Source of the DNA: Pseudomonas corrugata
GTDB taxonomy: Bacteria > Pseudomonadota > Gammaproteobacteria > Pseudomonadales > Pseudomonadaceae
Assembly (NCBI RefSeq): GCF_001269905.1
Contig: NZ_LHVK01000009.1
Location: 310,001-374,000 of the forward strand
DNA length: 64,000 bases
Direction: 5' to 3'
The translations under genes were made by a program, and so were the position numbers. The notes under the pieces were generated by a model. That model searched no databases. It was given only the letters and a program-made list of their open reading frames with translations, and was not told the origin of the DNA. Within the stretch, counting starts at the first letter, position 1. Each line of letters starts with the position of its first letter. This document shows positions 56,169 through 64,000 of the stretch, piece by piece.

Positions 56169-57014
56169 ATGAACCTCGAAAATATCTCCTGCCAGAAAAG
56201 CTTCGGCGGCTGGCACAAGCGTTACCGGCACCGCTCCGAAGTGCTCGGCTGTGACATGGTGTTTGCCGTGTACCTGCCACCGCAGGCCGAGCATGGTGGC
56301 AAGTTGCCCGTGTTGTATTGGCTGTCCGGGCTGACCTGCACCGACGAGAACTTCATGCAGAAGGCCGGTGCCCAGCGTATGGCTGCCGAGTTGGGTTTGA
56401 TCATCGTTGCGCCGGATACCAGCCCTCGGGGCGCCGATGTACCGGGTGATCCGGACGGCGCCTGGGACTTCGGCCTTGGTGCGGGCTTCTACCTGAACGC
56501 CACGCAGGAACCCTGGGCGCGGCACTATCGGATGTATGACTACGTGGTGCAGGAATTGCCGGCGTTGGTCGAGGCGCATTTTCCGGCGTCGGACAAGCGC
56601 AGCATCAGTGGTCACTCCATGGGCGGCCATGGCGCGCTGGTCTGCGCCTTGCGCAATCCGGGACGTTACCGTTCGGTGTCGGCCTTTTCGCCGATCAACA
56701 ATCCGATGGATTGCCCATGGGGTCAGAAAGCCTTCTCCCGTTACCTGGGGGAAGACCGCTCGAAATGGCGTGAATGGGATGCCTGTGCGCTGATTGCCGA
56801 GGCTGACGAGAAGCTACCGTTGCTGGTGGACCAGGGCGATCGCGACGATTTCCTGGCCAACCAGCTCAAGCCTGAAGCCTTGCAACAGGCGGCGAAGGCT
56901 GCGGGTCATCCCCTGGAGTTGCGCCTGCAACCGGGATACGACCACAGCTACTTCTTCATCGCCAGTTTCATTGATGACCATCTGCAACATCATGCACGCG
57001 CTCTAAACGTCTAA
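56169..57014 (+). CDS. fghA: S-formylglutathione hydrolase
   Basis: A 281-residue esterase-D type serine hydrolase that releases formate and glutathione. The nucleophile is Ser150 in SISGHSMGGHGAL. The catalytic His259 is in GYDHSYFF and the Asp is within DQGDRDDF (221-228). LSGLTCTDENFMQKAG near 53 is a family signature. ATG 56169 has GAGGTG upstream. It works directly after the adjacent dehydrogenase. Confidence 0.94.
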   Translation: MNLENISCQKSFGGWHKRYRHRSEVLGCDMVFAVYLPPQAEHGGKLPVLYWLSGLTCTDENFMQKAGAQRMAAELGLIIVAPDTSPRGADVPGDPDGAWDFGLGAGFYLNATQEPWARHYRMYDYVVQELPALVEAHFPASDKRSISGHSMGGHGALVCALRNPGRYRSVSAFSPINNPMDCPWGQKAFSRYLGEDRSKWREWDACALIAEADEKLPLLVDQGDRDDFLANQLKPEALQQAAKAAGHPLELRLQPGYDHSYFFIASFIDDHLQHHARALNV

Positions 57015-57030
57015 TGCAGGTAGAATCACG

Positions 57031-57057
57031 CCCTGACAGAAATCAGGGCTTTTTTTT
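57031..57057 (+). terminator. fghA terminator containing the ispF ribosome binding site
   Basis: CCCTGA (57031-57036) pairs with TCAGGG (57043-57048) and is followed by C and eight T (57050-57057). The ATG of ispF begins at 57058, directly after the T-run. The only Shine-Dalgarno-like sequence for ispF is CAGGG (57044-57048) in the 3' arm of the stem. TAGAAT (57021-57026) upstream could be a -10 box for an ispF transcript starting inside the 5' arm. Confidence 0.75.
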
Positions 57058-57531
57058 ATGCGTATTGGCCACGGCTACGATGTTCACCGTTTCACTGAAG
57101 GCGATTTCATTACGCTGGGCGGCGTGCGTATCGCACACGGCTTCGGGTTGCTCGCGCATTCTGACGGTGATGTCCTGCTGCACGCCCTGAGCGACGCATT
57201 GCTCGGCGCGGCGGCCCTGGGTGATATCGGCAAGCATTTTCCCGACACCGATCCTCGATTCAAGGGCGTCGACAGCCGCGTGCTGCTGCGCCATGTGGTC
57301 TCGCTGATCCAAGCCAAGGGCTGGAAGGTCGGCAATGTCGATAACACCATTGTTGCCCAGGCGCCGAAAATGGCGCCGCACATCGAGGCCATGCGCCAGT
57401 TGATTGCCGAGGATCTTCAAGTTGAGCTGGACCAGGTGAACGTGAAAGCCACCACCACCGAGAAGCTGGGTTTCGTCGGTCGCGAAGAAGGCATTGCCGT
57501 CCATTCCGTTGCCTTGTTGCTGCGCCCATGA
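57058..57531 (+). CDS. ispF: 2-C-methyl-D-erythritol 2,4-cyclodiphosphate synthase
   Basis: A 157-residue trimeric MEP-pathway enzyme. Zinc ligands are Asp8 and His10 (GHGYDVHRF) and a third His in AHSDGDVLLHALSDALLG (near 34-51). The ATTTEKLGFVGREEGI segment near 133 is the CDP-binding signature. The start follows directly after a terminator T-run (see 57031-57057). The stop overlaps the truD start by four bases. Confidence 0.96.
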   Translation: MRIGHGYDVHRFTEGDFITLGGVRIAHGFGLLAHSDGDVLLHALSDALLGAAALGDIGKHFPDTDPRFKGVDSRVLLRHVVSLIQAKGWKVGNVDNTIVAQAPKMAPHIEAMRQLIAEDLQVELDQVNVKATTTEKLGFVGREEGIAVHSVALLLRP

Positions 57532-58586
57532 CCGAACTGGAATTGTTGGGGCCGCGTGCCTATGGCGAGTCACTGGGCAGCGCGGTGCTCAAGGCCACTG
57601 CTGAAGATTTCCAGGTCGATGAAGTGCTCGACATCCCGTTGACCGGCGATGGCGAGCATTTGTGGCTCTGGGTCGAAAAGCGTGGCTTGAACACCGAGGA
57701 GGCGGCCCGGCGAATTGCCAAGGCCGCCGGTGTGCCGCTGCGTACCGTCAGCTACGCCGGGCTCAAGGACCGTCAGGCCCTGACGCGGCAATGGTTCAGC
57801 ATTCAATTGCCGGGCAAGGCGGATCCGGACCTGTCGGCGGCAGAGAACGACACGCTGAAGATCCTCAAGACCGGTCGCCACAAGCGCAAGCTGCAGCGCG
57901 GCGCGCACTCGGCCAATGGTTTCACGTTGCGTCTGACCCAGTTCAAGGGCGACCCGGCGGCCATCGACGCGCGCCTGCAACAGATCGTCCGCCAGGGAAT
58001 CCCCAACTACTATGGTACCCAGCGCTTTGGTCATGACGGCGGCAACGTCGTCGATGCCCGTGCCTGGGCGGCACGCAGGGCCTTGCCGGAGCAACGCAAC
58101 GTGCGTTCGCGGCTGTTGTCGGCAGCCCGCAGTTTCCTGTTCAACCGTGTATTGGCGGCACGGGTGGCCGACGGTACCTGGCGACAAGCCCTGGTGGGCG
58201 ACTTGCTGGCCTTCACCGACAGCCGCAGCTTTTTCCCGGCAGGTGAAGCTGAATGCAACGATCCGCGCCTGGCGATTCTCGATCTGCACCCGACCGGGCC
58301 ACTGTGGGGCGAAGGCCCTTCGCCGGCCTCGGGCGTGACCCACGATCTGGAACAGGCCGTCGCCGAGCGCGAAGCGGACTTGCGCGATTGGTTGGTAAAC
58401 GCGGGAATGAGTCACGAACGTCGCATCCTGCGACTGCCCATTGGCGGGCTGTCGTGGCATTATCCCTCGCTAGACATTCTGCAACTGGAATTCGTCCTGC
58501 CGGCCGGATGTTTCGCCACTGTCTTGGTGCGCGAACTCGTCGATCTGGTGCCGGTGGGGCAGACGGACAGCCCATGCGTATTCTGA
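57528..58586 (+). CDS. truD: tRNA pseudouridine(13) synthase
   Basis: A 352-residue pseudouridine synthase acting on U13 of tRNA-Glu. The catalytic Asp81 is in VSYAGLKDRQALTRQWF. QGIPNYYGTQRFGHDGGNV near 158 is another TruD signature, followed by the TRUD insertion domain. The last 13 bases overlap surE in another frame, so the ispF-truD-surE-pcm genes form a tight unit. Confidence 0.95.
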   Translation: MTELELLGPRAYGESLGSAVLKATAEDFQVDEVLDIPLTGDGEHLWLWVEKRGLNTEEAARRIAKAAGVPLRTVSYAGLKDRQALTRQWFSIQLPGKADPDLSAAENDTLKILKTGRHKRKLQRGAHSANGFTLRLTQFKGDPAAIDARLQQIVRQGIPNYYGTQRFGHDGGNVVDARAWAARRALPEQRNVRSRLLSAARSFLFNRVLAARVADGTWRQALVGDLLAFTDSRSFFPAGEAECNDPRLAILDLHPTGPLWGEGPSPASGVTHDLEQAVAEREADLRDWLVNAGMSHERRILRLPIGGLSWHYPSLDILQLEFVLPAGCFATVLVRELVDLVPVGQTDSPCVF

Positions 58587-59323
58587 TTTCTAACGACGAC
58601 GGGGTGACAGCACCCGGTCTTGCCGCGCTTTATGCTGCGTTGGCGGATTTTGCCGAGTGCGTGGTGATCGCCCCGGACCAGGACAAAAGCGGCGCCAGCA
58701 GCTCGCTGACGCTCGACCGTCCGTTGCACCCCTGTTATCTGGATAACGGTTTCATCAGCCTCAACGGCACCCCTACCGATTGCGTGCACCTGGGCCTCAA
58801 CGGCCTGCTGGAGCGCGAGCCGGACATGGTGGTCTCGGGCATCAACCTGGGCGCCAACCTGGGAGATGACGTGTTGTATTCCGGTACAGTCGCCGCCGCC
58901 CTGGAAGGTCGCTTCCTGAAACAGCCATCGTTTGCCTTTTCGTTTGTTTCACGGCAGGTCGATAACTTGCCTACCGCTGCCTACTTCGCCCGCAAGCTGG
59001 TAGAAGCCCATGGCGAACTGGACCTGCCGCCGCGCACGGTGCTGAACGTGAACATCCCGAATCTGCCCCTGGATCACATTCGTGGTATCCAACTCACGCG
59101 TCTGGGCCATCGTGCCCGCGCCGCCAAGCCCATGCACGTGGTCGACCCGCGGGGCAAGGCCGGTTACTGGATCGCCGCCGCCGGTGACGCGGAGGATGGT
59201 GGGCCGGGCACCGATTTCCATGCGGTAATGCAGGGGTATGTCTCGATCACCCCGTTGCAGCTAGACCGGACCTTCAACGATGCCTTTCGAAACATTGATG
59301 GCTGGCTGGAGGGGCTGAGTTGA
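58574..59323 (+). CDS. surE: 5'/3'-nucleotidase SurE
   Basis: A 249-residue metal-dependent nucleotidase linked to stationary-phase survival. The metal pair is Asp8-Asp9 in MRILISNDDGVTAPG. SGASSSLTLDRP near 40 and VVSGINLGANLGDDVLYSGT near 86 are family signatures. ATG 58574 lies inside the end of truD. Its stop overlaps the pcm start (TGATG). The surE-pcm-nlpD-rpoS order is conserved widely. Confidence 0.96.
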   Translation: MRILISNDDGVTAPGLAALYAALADFAECVVIAPDQDKSGASSSLTLDRPLHPCYLDNGFISLNGTPTDCVHLGLNGLLEREPDMVVSGINLGANLGDDVLYSGTVAAALEGRFLKQPSFAFSFVSRQVDNLPTAAYFARKLVEAHGELDLPPRTVLNVNIPNLPLDHIRGIQLTRLGHRARAAKPMHVVDPRGKAGYWIAAAGDAEDGGPGTDFHAVMQGYVSITPLQLDRTFNDAFRNIDGWLEGLS

Positions 59324-59997
59324 TGCGTGAGCAAGACGATATGCTGCGCCGGGGGATCGGCATGACCTCCCAGCGAACCCGAGAGCGACTGATTCAGCGG
59401 CTCTACGAAGAAGGCCTGTCCAACGCCCAAGTGCTGGAAGTGATTCGCCGTACGCCTCGGCATTTGTTCGTCGATGAAGCCCTGGCCCATCGCGCCTACG
59501 AAGATACGGCGTTGCCGATCGGTCACAACCAGACCATTTCCCAGCCTTATATGGTGGCCCGCATGAGCGAGTTGCTACTGGAGGCGGGGCCGTTGGACAA
59601 AGTGCTGGAAATCGGCACCGGTTCGGGCTACCAGACGGCGGTGTTGTCGCAACTGGTGGAGCGGGTGTTTTCCGTGGAACGAATCAAGGTGCTGCAGGAT
59701 CGCGCCAAGGAGCGCCTGGTTGAACTGAACCTGCGCAACGTGGTGTTTCGCTGGGGCGATGGTTGGGAGGGCTGGCCGGCGCTGGCACCTTATAACGGCA
59801 TCATCGTCACCGCAGTGGCCACCGATGTACCTCAGGCCCTGCTGGATCAACTCGCCCCTGGTGGGCGGATGGTCATTCCGGTGGGTTCCGGTGAGGTTCA
59901 GCAGTTGATGTTGATCGTGCGTGAAGAACAAGGTTTTTCACGCCATGTCCTGGGTGCGGTGCGGTTCGTGCCGCTACTCAACGGGCCATTGGCCTGA
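59323..59997 (+). CDS. pcm: protein-L-isoaspartate O-methyltransferase
   Basis: A 224-residue SAM-dependent repair methyltransferase for isoaspartyl residues. LEIGTGSGYQTAVLS (near 105) is the SAM loop; LPIGHNQTISQPYMVARM near 65 and NGIIVTAVATDVPQAL near 163 are family segments. ATG 59323 overlaps the surE stop. An internal ATG at 59362 (MTSQRTRERL) with GGGGGA upstream gives a 211-residue form and is a real alternative; the choice is uncertain. Confidence 0.93.
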   Translation: MREQDDMLRRGIGMTSQRTRERLIQRLYEEGLSNAQVLEVIRRTPRHLFVDEALAHRAYEDTALPIGHNQTISQPYMVARMSELLLEAGPLDKVLEIGTGSGYQTAVLSQLVERVFSVERIKVLQDRAKERLVELNLRNVVFRWGDGWEGWPALAPYNGIIVTAVATDVPQALLDQLAPGGRMVIPVGSGEVQQLMLIVREEQGFSRHVLGAVRFVPLLNGPLA

Positions 59998-60208
59998 GCA
60001 TTTATAAACGGACGCTGAATTCCGAGGCGTGGGTTGTGTCTTACAGCGGCCCCCCAATGTCGAACAGGGCTCAATGGCGTCGAGCAAACGTGTGCGACAG
60101 CGCTTGGCGCTTCATTAATAGAGACGCAGTCGCGCTCCGTTATACTTGCATAGTGTCTGCCCGGGCAGGCAGTTTCCAATTTTTCAACCACCACAAAGGG
60201 AGCGGCGG

Positions 60209-61054
60209 GTGAGTCTCACAGTCATTGCGCAGCGTATGGGTATCACGAGTTTTCAGCGCCTGGTGACTGGCCTTGTCTTGAGTACCTTGCTGGTCGGTTG
60301 TTCCAGTACGCCACCGGGCAATGTCCGGGTTGTCGATCGCAACAGTGCTGCACCGCAGCGTCCTACAGTAACGACCGGTCAGTATGTAGTCCGTCGCGGC
60401 GATACCATGTTTTCCATCGCTTTTCGCTACGGCTGGGACTACAAGTCCCTCGCCGCGCGGAACAACATTCCTGCGCCTTATACGATTCATCCAGGTCAGG
60501 CGATTCGCTTCGATGGTCGCAGTGGGTCAACGCCTACGGCGGTCGTCACGCAGTCGGATACGACACCTTCGTCATCGAGCAAAACTACGGTCATCCGCCG
60601 GCCGATCGGGGCTGCGACGACGACAGTACCGTCCGTCGCGAGCAAACCGGCACCTGCCCCCCTGCCTCCTGCAGGCCCCGCCCCGACTGGCTGGGGATGG
60701 CCTTCTAGTGGCGTTCTCATTGGAAAATTCTCTTCAAACGGTAGTTTGAATAAAGGAATTGATATCGCCGGGGATTTGGGACAGCCTGTTTTAGCCGCGT
60801 CTGATGGCACGGTTGTGTACGCCGGGAGTGGTTTGAGGGGCTACGGCGAACTCGTGATCATCAAACACAGCGATACCTACGTCAGTGCCTACGGTCACAA
60901 CCGCAGGCTGTTGGTTCGGGAGGGGCAGCAGGTCAAGGTCGGACAGACAATTGCCGAAATGGGTTCCACAGGTACAGACCGGGTGAAACTGCACTTTGAG
61001 ATTCGCCGACAAGGTAAACCGGTAGATCCACTGCAATTCCTGCCACGTCGTTGA
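60209..61054 (+). CDS. nlpD: NlpD-like lipoprotein, LysM plus degenerate M23 domain
   Basis: A 281-residue envelope lipoprotein that in the family activates cell-wall amidases. GTG 60209 is chosen for AAAGGGAG (60194-60201); ATG 60236 is an alternative. The lipobox is LLVGC (Cys31). LysM follows at about 54-100 (YVVRRGDTMFSIAFRYGWDY), then a Pro/Ala/Thr linker and the LytM/M23 domain. The zinc-site His of active M23 enzymes is replaced (SLNKGIDIAG), as in E. coli NlpD, so it should be a non-catalytic activator. The distal part probably also carries rpoS promoter activity. Confidence 0.92.
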   Translation: MSLTVIAQRMGITSFQRLVTGLVLSTLLVGCSSTPPGNVRVVDRNSAAPQRPTVTTGQYVVRRGDTMFSIAFRYGWDYKSLAARNNIPAPYTIHPGQAIRFDGRSGSTPTAVVTQSDTTPSSSSKTTVIRRPIGAATTTVPSVASKPAPAPLPPAGPAPTGWGWPSSGVLIGKFSSNGSLNKGIDIAGDLGQPVLAASDGTVVYAGSGLRGYGELVIIKHSDTYVSAYGHNRRLLVREGQQVKVGQTIAEMGSTGTDRVKLHFEIRRQGKPVDPLQFLPRR

Positions 61055-61160
61055 TTTGGTTGTCAGCCTGTTCCGTCACGTAGAGGGAACAGGCTCCAGC
61101 GTTGCCAAGGATAAAGGCGTCGCTTGAGCTTGAGGTCGAACTCACCAAAGGACTATAACA

Positions 61161-62168
61161 ATGGCTCTCAGTAAAGAAGTGCCGGAGTTTGACATCGACG
61201 ATGAGGTTCTCCTGATGGAGACCGGCATCGCTATGGATTCGATGTCGAATGATGAGGGAGCGTCTCCTCCTTCCGTTCGTGCCAAATCCAGACACTCCAC
61301 TTCACTTAAACAACATAAGTACATCGATTACACCCGGGCGCTTGACGCCACTCAGCTGTACCTCAACGAAATCGGTTTCTCACCGCTGCTCTCCCCAGAG
61401 GAAGAGGTTCATTTTGCGCGGCTGTCGCAAAGCGGTGACCCGGCTGGTCGAAAACGCATGATTGAAAGCAACTTGCGCCTGGTGGTGAAAATCGCCCGAC
61501 GCTACGTCAATCGTGGGCTTTCGCTGCTGGACCTGATCGAAGAGGGCAACCTGGGGCTGATTCGCGCCGTCGAGAAATTCGACCCTGAGCGAGGCTTCCG
61601 CTTCTCGACCTACGCGACCTGGTGGATCCGCCAGACCATCGAACGGGCGATCATGAATCAGACGCGTACCATCCGGTTGCCTATTCATGTGGTCAAGGAG
61701 CTTAACGTCTACCTGCGGGCCGCCCGTGAGCTGACCCAGAAGCTCGATCATGAGCCTTCACCCGAAGAGATCGCCAATCTGCTGGAAAAACCGGTGGGTG
61801 AGGTCAAGCGCATGCTTGGGCTCAATGAACGGGTTTCCTCGGTGGATGTCTCGTTGGGGCCGGACTCGGACAAGACCCTGCTGGACACCCTTACTGACGA
61901 GCGCCCCACGGACCCTTGTGAACTGCTTCAGGATGACGACTTGTCCCAGAGCATCGACCAATGGCTTTCGGAGCTGACGGACAAGCAGCGGGAAGTGGTG
62001 ATCCGCCGCTTTGGCCTGCGTGGCCATGAAAGCAGCACCTTGGAAGATGTAGGCCTGGAAATCGGCTTGACCCGCGAGCGGGTGAGACAGATTCAGGTGG
62101 AGGGCCTCAAGCGTCTGCGCGAGATCCTGGAGAAGAACGGCCTCTCGAGCGAGTCGCTGTTCCAATAG
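61161..62168 (+). CDS. rpoS: RNA polymerase sigma factor RpoS
   Basis: A 335-residue stationary-phase sigma factor. Region 1.2/2 begins TRALDATQLYLNEIGFSPLL. Region 2.4 is the usual RGFRFSTYATWWIRQTIERA near 148; region 3 follows; region 4.2 is TLEDVGLEIGLTRERVRQIQ near 294. ATG 61161 has AAAGGA upstream. The 107-base gap from nlpD has no obvious terminator, fitting co-transcription plus promoters in nlpD. The protein is intact. Confidence 0.98.
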   Translation: MALSKEVPEFDIDDEVLLMETGIAMDSMSNDEGASPPSVRAKSRHSTSLKQHKYIDYTRALDATQLYLNEIGFSPLLSPEEEVHFARLSQSGDPAGRKRMIESNLRLVVKIARRYVNRGLSLLDLIEEGNLGLIRAVEKFDPERGFRFSTYATWWIRQTIERAIMNQTRTIRLPIHVVKELNVYLRAARELTQKLDHEPSPEEIANLLEKPVGEVKRMLGLNERVSSVDVSLGPDSDKTLLDTLTDERPTDPCELLQDDDLSQSIDQWLSELTDKQREVVIRRFGLRGHESSTLEDVGLEIGLTRERVRQIQVEGLKRLREILEKNGLSSESLFQ

Positions 62169-62190
62169 CAACCCGGCAAGTGCAGCAGGA

Positions 62191-62215
62191 AAAGCCCCGA
62201 CTGGTTCGGGGCTTT
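62191..62215 (+). terminator. rpoS terminator
   Basis: AAAGCCCCGA and TCGGGGCTTT form a ten-base perfect stem with a short loop, 23 bases after the rpoS stop; the T-run is weak (TTTGCCGTTT). Confidence 0.82.
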
Positions 62216-62264
62216 GCCGTTTCTGGGGGGAGGGTCTCGGCCCTGCCATGTTTCCGGCTCGGCT

Positions 62265-62298
62265 TGTAAGCTTTTGCCTAGTGTTGTGTAAGTGTTCG
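62265..62298 (+). promoter_or_regulatory. candidate GacA upstream activating sequence of rsmZ
   Basis: TGTAAG occurs at 62265-62270 and again at 62287-62292. The GacA consensus is TGTAAG-N6-CTTACA; the second half-sites here are poor (CCTAGT and GTTCCT). The first copy is centred about 184 bases before the predicted rsmZ start, close to where the element is known to lie in fluorescent pseudomonads. Confidence 0.45.
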
Positions 62299-62420
62299 GT
62301 TCCTCGTGGCCGGGGACAGACGACAATCAATGCCGCTTCTTTTTATTATCCTATTGATTTTAAAGGGTATTTAAATAGATGAACGAGGCGTGACAGGTGC
62401 TGTCGGCCGCTTCGGATGAA

Positions 62421-62448
62421 TTGCGCTCGCTGGGGAAAACACTAATAT
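62421..62448 (+). promoter_or_regulatory. rsmZ promoter
   Basis: TTGCGC (62421-62426), 16-base spacer, TAATAT (62443-62448). The start is placed at about 62457. Confidence 0.7.
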
Positions 62449-62456
62449 CAGTCCTG

Positions 62457-62590
62457 TGTCGACGGACAGACACACCCGTCACGGACGATGGGGAAGGAAG
62501 GACATCGCAGGATGCGATTCATCAGGATGATGAAAAGGATCAAAGGGATTAGGGAAAAAATGTGGGCGGGTCAAACCGCCCCTTTTTTTT
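62457..62590 (+). ncRNA. rsmZ: RsmZ small regulatory RNA
   Basis: About 134 bases between rpoS and fdxA, the standard place of rsmZ in Pseudomonas. It begins TGTCGACGGACAGACACA, as I recall for known RsmZ RNAs. I count ten GGA motifs, several in hairpin loops or single-stranded runs, the binding sites for RsmA/RsmE (CsrA-type) proteins. It ends in an intrinsic terminator, GGGCGG/CCGCCC followed by eight T. Expression depends on GacS/GacA in known species. By titrating RsmA/E it relieves translational repression of secondary-metabolism and secretion genes. Confidence 0.92.
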
Positions 62591-62678
62591 GCCTGCGAAT
62601 TGGTAACGGGCTGCTTGGGAACGCCTCTACGGACGCACTGCGTTCGACCTCTCTGATCGATTCCAGCCGCCGGAAAGC

Positions 62679-62702
62679 AAAAAGGCCCGCAAGGGGCCTT
62701 TT
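62679..62702 (-). terminator. fdxA terminator
   Basis: AAAAGGCCC and GGGCCTTTT with a five-base loop. It has T-rich tails on both sides, so it works for the leftward fdxA transcript and could also stop read-through from rsmZ. The 88 bases between rsmZ and this hairpin show nothing else. Confidence 0.82.
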
Positions 62703-62718
62703 CGAAGAACGCAGATGA

Positions 62719-63042
62719 TCAGCGTTCGAGGTCTGCGATCTTGCCTGGCTTGCCATCCCACTCTTCGGCGTCCGGCAGCGCATCTTTCTTCTCGGTAATG
62801 TTCGGCCAGATGTCCGCCAGTTCGGCGTTCAGCTCGATGAAGTTCTCCATGCCGGACGGCACTTCGTCTTCCGAGAAAATGGCGTTCGCCGGGCATTCCG
62901 GTTCACACAGGGCACAGTCGATGCACTCGTCCGGGTGAATGACCAGGAAATTCGGCCCTTCGTAGAAGCAGTCCACCGGACAGACTTCTACGCAGTCGGT
63001 GTACTTGCACTTGATGCAGTTGTCGGTGACGACGAAGGTCAT
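62719..63042 (-). CDS. fdxA: 7Fe ferredoxin
   Basis: A 107-residue electron carrier of the Azotobacter FdI type with one [3Fe-4S] and one [4Fe-4S] cluster. Cysteines read as 9, 12, 17, 21, 25, 40, 43, 46 and 50 (CIKCKYTDCVEVCPVDCF and CIDCALCEPEC). The pattern with C17 and C50 for one cluster and C21, C40, C43, C46 for the other is standard. Position between rsmZ and mutS is conserved in the genus. ATG 63042. Confidence 0.95.
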   Translation of the reverse strand: MTFVVTDNCIKCKYTDCVEVCPVDCFYEGPNFLVIHPDECIDCALCEPECPANAIFSEDEVPSGMENFIELNAELADIWPNITEKKDALPDAEEWDGKPGKIADLER

Positions 63043-63175
63043 TTCTAATTCTCTCCTCAGGCGGCGGCAGCGGATCCCTCTTCACGGTGGGGTCGCCAGG
63101 CTTGGGAGCGGACCAGGCTAATAGTCCGCAGCATCCCAAACCGCGCGCGATTCTAACAGCTTGAACGCCCTTGCG

Positions 63176-64000
63176 TTAGATCCGTGTCTTCAATGCATAG
63201 AGTAAATCCAATGCCCGGCGTGGTGTCAGGTCATCCAGGTCGAGCTTGGCCAGCTCATCAAGCACCGGATGGGGCAGGCTGGCGAACAGGTCGCTTTGCT
63301 GCGGTACGGCCGGTTTGCCTTTGTTCGGGCGTGGTGTTTCATGGGGCAGGCTGGAGGTTTCCAGGCGGCTCAAGTGCTCGCGGGCGCGGCTGATCACCTC
63401 GCCCGGCACGCCCGCCAGCTGTGCCACTGCCAGTCCATAGCTCTGGCTGGCCGGGCCGGGTAGCACGTGGTGCAGGAACACGATGCGTTCGTTGTGCTCG
63501 GTGGCGTTGAGGTGGACGTTGGCCACCAGCGGCTGGCTTTCCGGCAGCACCGTCAGCTCGAAATAATGGGTGGCGAACAGCGTGTAGGCCCGCAGGTGCG
63601 CCAGGCGTTCGGCCGCCGCCCAGGCCAGCGACAGGCCGTCGAAGGTACTGGTGCCGCGCCCGACTTCGTCCATCAGCACCAGGCTGCGTTCGGTGGCATT
63701 GTGGAGGATGTTCGCGGTTTCGCTCATTTCCACCATGAACGTGGAACGCCCGCCGGCCAAGTCATCACTGGAGCCGATCCGGGTGAATATCCGGTCGACC
63801 AGGGACAATTCGCAGCTTGCCGCGGGTACGAAGCTGCCAATGTGGGCCAGCAGCACGATCAGGGCAGTCTGGCGCATGTAGGTGGATTTACCGCCCATGT
63901 TAGGACCGGTGATCACCAGCATGCGGGTGTTGTCGTCCAGACTCAGATCGTTGGCCACGAACGGGGTGGTCAATACTTGCTCGACCACCGGGTGGCGACC
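63176..64000 (-). CDS. mutS: DNA mismatch repair protein MutS, C-terminal part
   Basis: The last 274 residues of MutS; the gene continues beyond the window edge at 64000. The fragment begins GRHPVVEQVL. The Walker A motif follows (MLVITGPNMGGKSTYMRQTA), then Walker B (LVLMDEVGRGTSTFDGLSLA), the ATPase signature and dimer region (LFATHYFELT), the helix-turn-helix-like GLAVAQLAGVPGEVI, and the C-terminal beta-clamp/tetramer tail. It repairs mismatches with MutL. The stop is TAA at 63176-63178. Confidence 0.97.
   Translation of the reverse strand, partial: GRHPVVEQVLTTPFVANDLSLDDNTRMLVITGPNMGGKSTYMRQTALIVLLAHIGSFVPAASCELSLVDRIFTRIGSSDDLAGGRSTFMVEMSETANILHNATERSLVLMDEVGRGTSTFDGLSLAWAAAERLAHLRAYTLFATHYFELTVLPESQPLVANVHLNATEHNERIVFLHHVLPGPASQSYGLAVAQLAGVPGEVISRAREHLSRLETSSLPHETPRPNKGKPAVPQQSDLFASLPHPVLDELAKLDLDDLTPRRALDLLYALKTRI

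Noticed and set aside
54675..56630. A 651-codon open frame on the minus strand across adhC
   Set aside because: Spans the antisense of adhC and fghA and an intergenic region; the plus-strand genes have all catalytic residues.

Overview
The window is a piece of a Pseudomonas chromosome, most likely from the P. fluorescens group. The evidence is high GC with Pseudomonas codon use, many GTGGGAGC-type REP/REPIN repeats, a mexL-mexJK locus beside rsmJ and plsB, and a long gene order (map-glnD side, rpsB-tsf-pyrH-frr-uppS-cdsA-dxr-rseP-bamA-skp-lpxD-fabZ-lpxA-lpxB-rnhB-dnaE-accA-tilS-pyrG-kdsA-eno-ftsB-ispD, then ispF-truD-surE-pcm-nlpD-rpoS-rsmZ-fdxA-mutS) that I know from this genus. Species cannot be fixed from the sequence alone. 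I see no prophage, transposase, CRISPR array, tRNA or rRNA gene.

Layout. 1-3.2 kb: a DUF72 protein, a PEP-mutase/isocitrate-lyase family enzyme, an extensin-like protein and a hypothetical protein with an internal duplication. 3.2-9.0 kb: rsmJ, then the divergent regulator/efflux locus mexL / mexJ-mexK. 9.06-9.68 kb: a tandem array of five REPINs. 9.7-13.4 kb: a leftward group (DUF4197 protein, YbaY-like lipoprotein, plsB), followed by a rightward cold-shock gene. 13.9-20.7 kb: leftward housekeeping genes (rlmA-dapE, csdA-csdE, dapD, an ArsC/Spx-like gene) around rightward tcdA. 20.7-22.3 kb: the only accessory-looking stretch, with a truncated GNAT gene, a likely minus-strand small RNA, and a DUF6124-type gene behind a long structured leader. 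22.3-27.1 kb: dapC, glnD and map, leftward.

27.4-53.8 kb is a nearly continuous rightward block. It covers translation (rpsB, tsf, frr), UMP kinase, the undecaprenyl and phospholipid precursors (uppS, cdsA), isoprenoids (dxr, ispD), envelope proteolysis and outer-membrane assembly (rseP, bamA, skp), lipid A (lpxD, lpxA, lpxB with fabZ), RNase HII, the replicative polymerase, acetyl-CoA carboxylase alpha, tRNA-Ile lysidine synthetase, CTP synthase, KDO8P synthase, enolase and a divisome protein. Many neighbours overlap by 1-4 bases (ATGA, GTGA, TAATG), which implies translational coupling. 53.9-57.0 kb is a formaldehyde detoxification locus (LysR regulator, glutathione-dependent formaldehyde dehydrogenase, S-formylglutathione hydrolase). 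57.1-62.2 kb runs ispF-truD-surE-pcm-nlpD-rpoS. The Gac/Rsm regulatory RNA rsmZ follows, then leftward fdxA and the C-terminal part of mutS, which leaves the window.

The most interesting non-standard signals are these: the leader of the DUF6124 gene, with an 11-bp plus 6-bp long-range helix and a competing pairing that would cover the ribosome binding site; a candidate small RNA just upstream on the other strand; several places where REPIN repeats have altered genes (a REPIN-encoded tail on RnhB, a half-REPIN at the break in a GNAT gene, a REPIN nested in another repeat); and a terminator hairpin that contains the ispF ribosome binding site.
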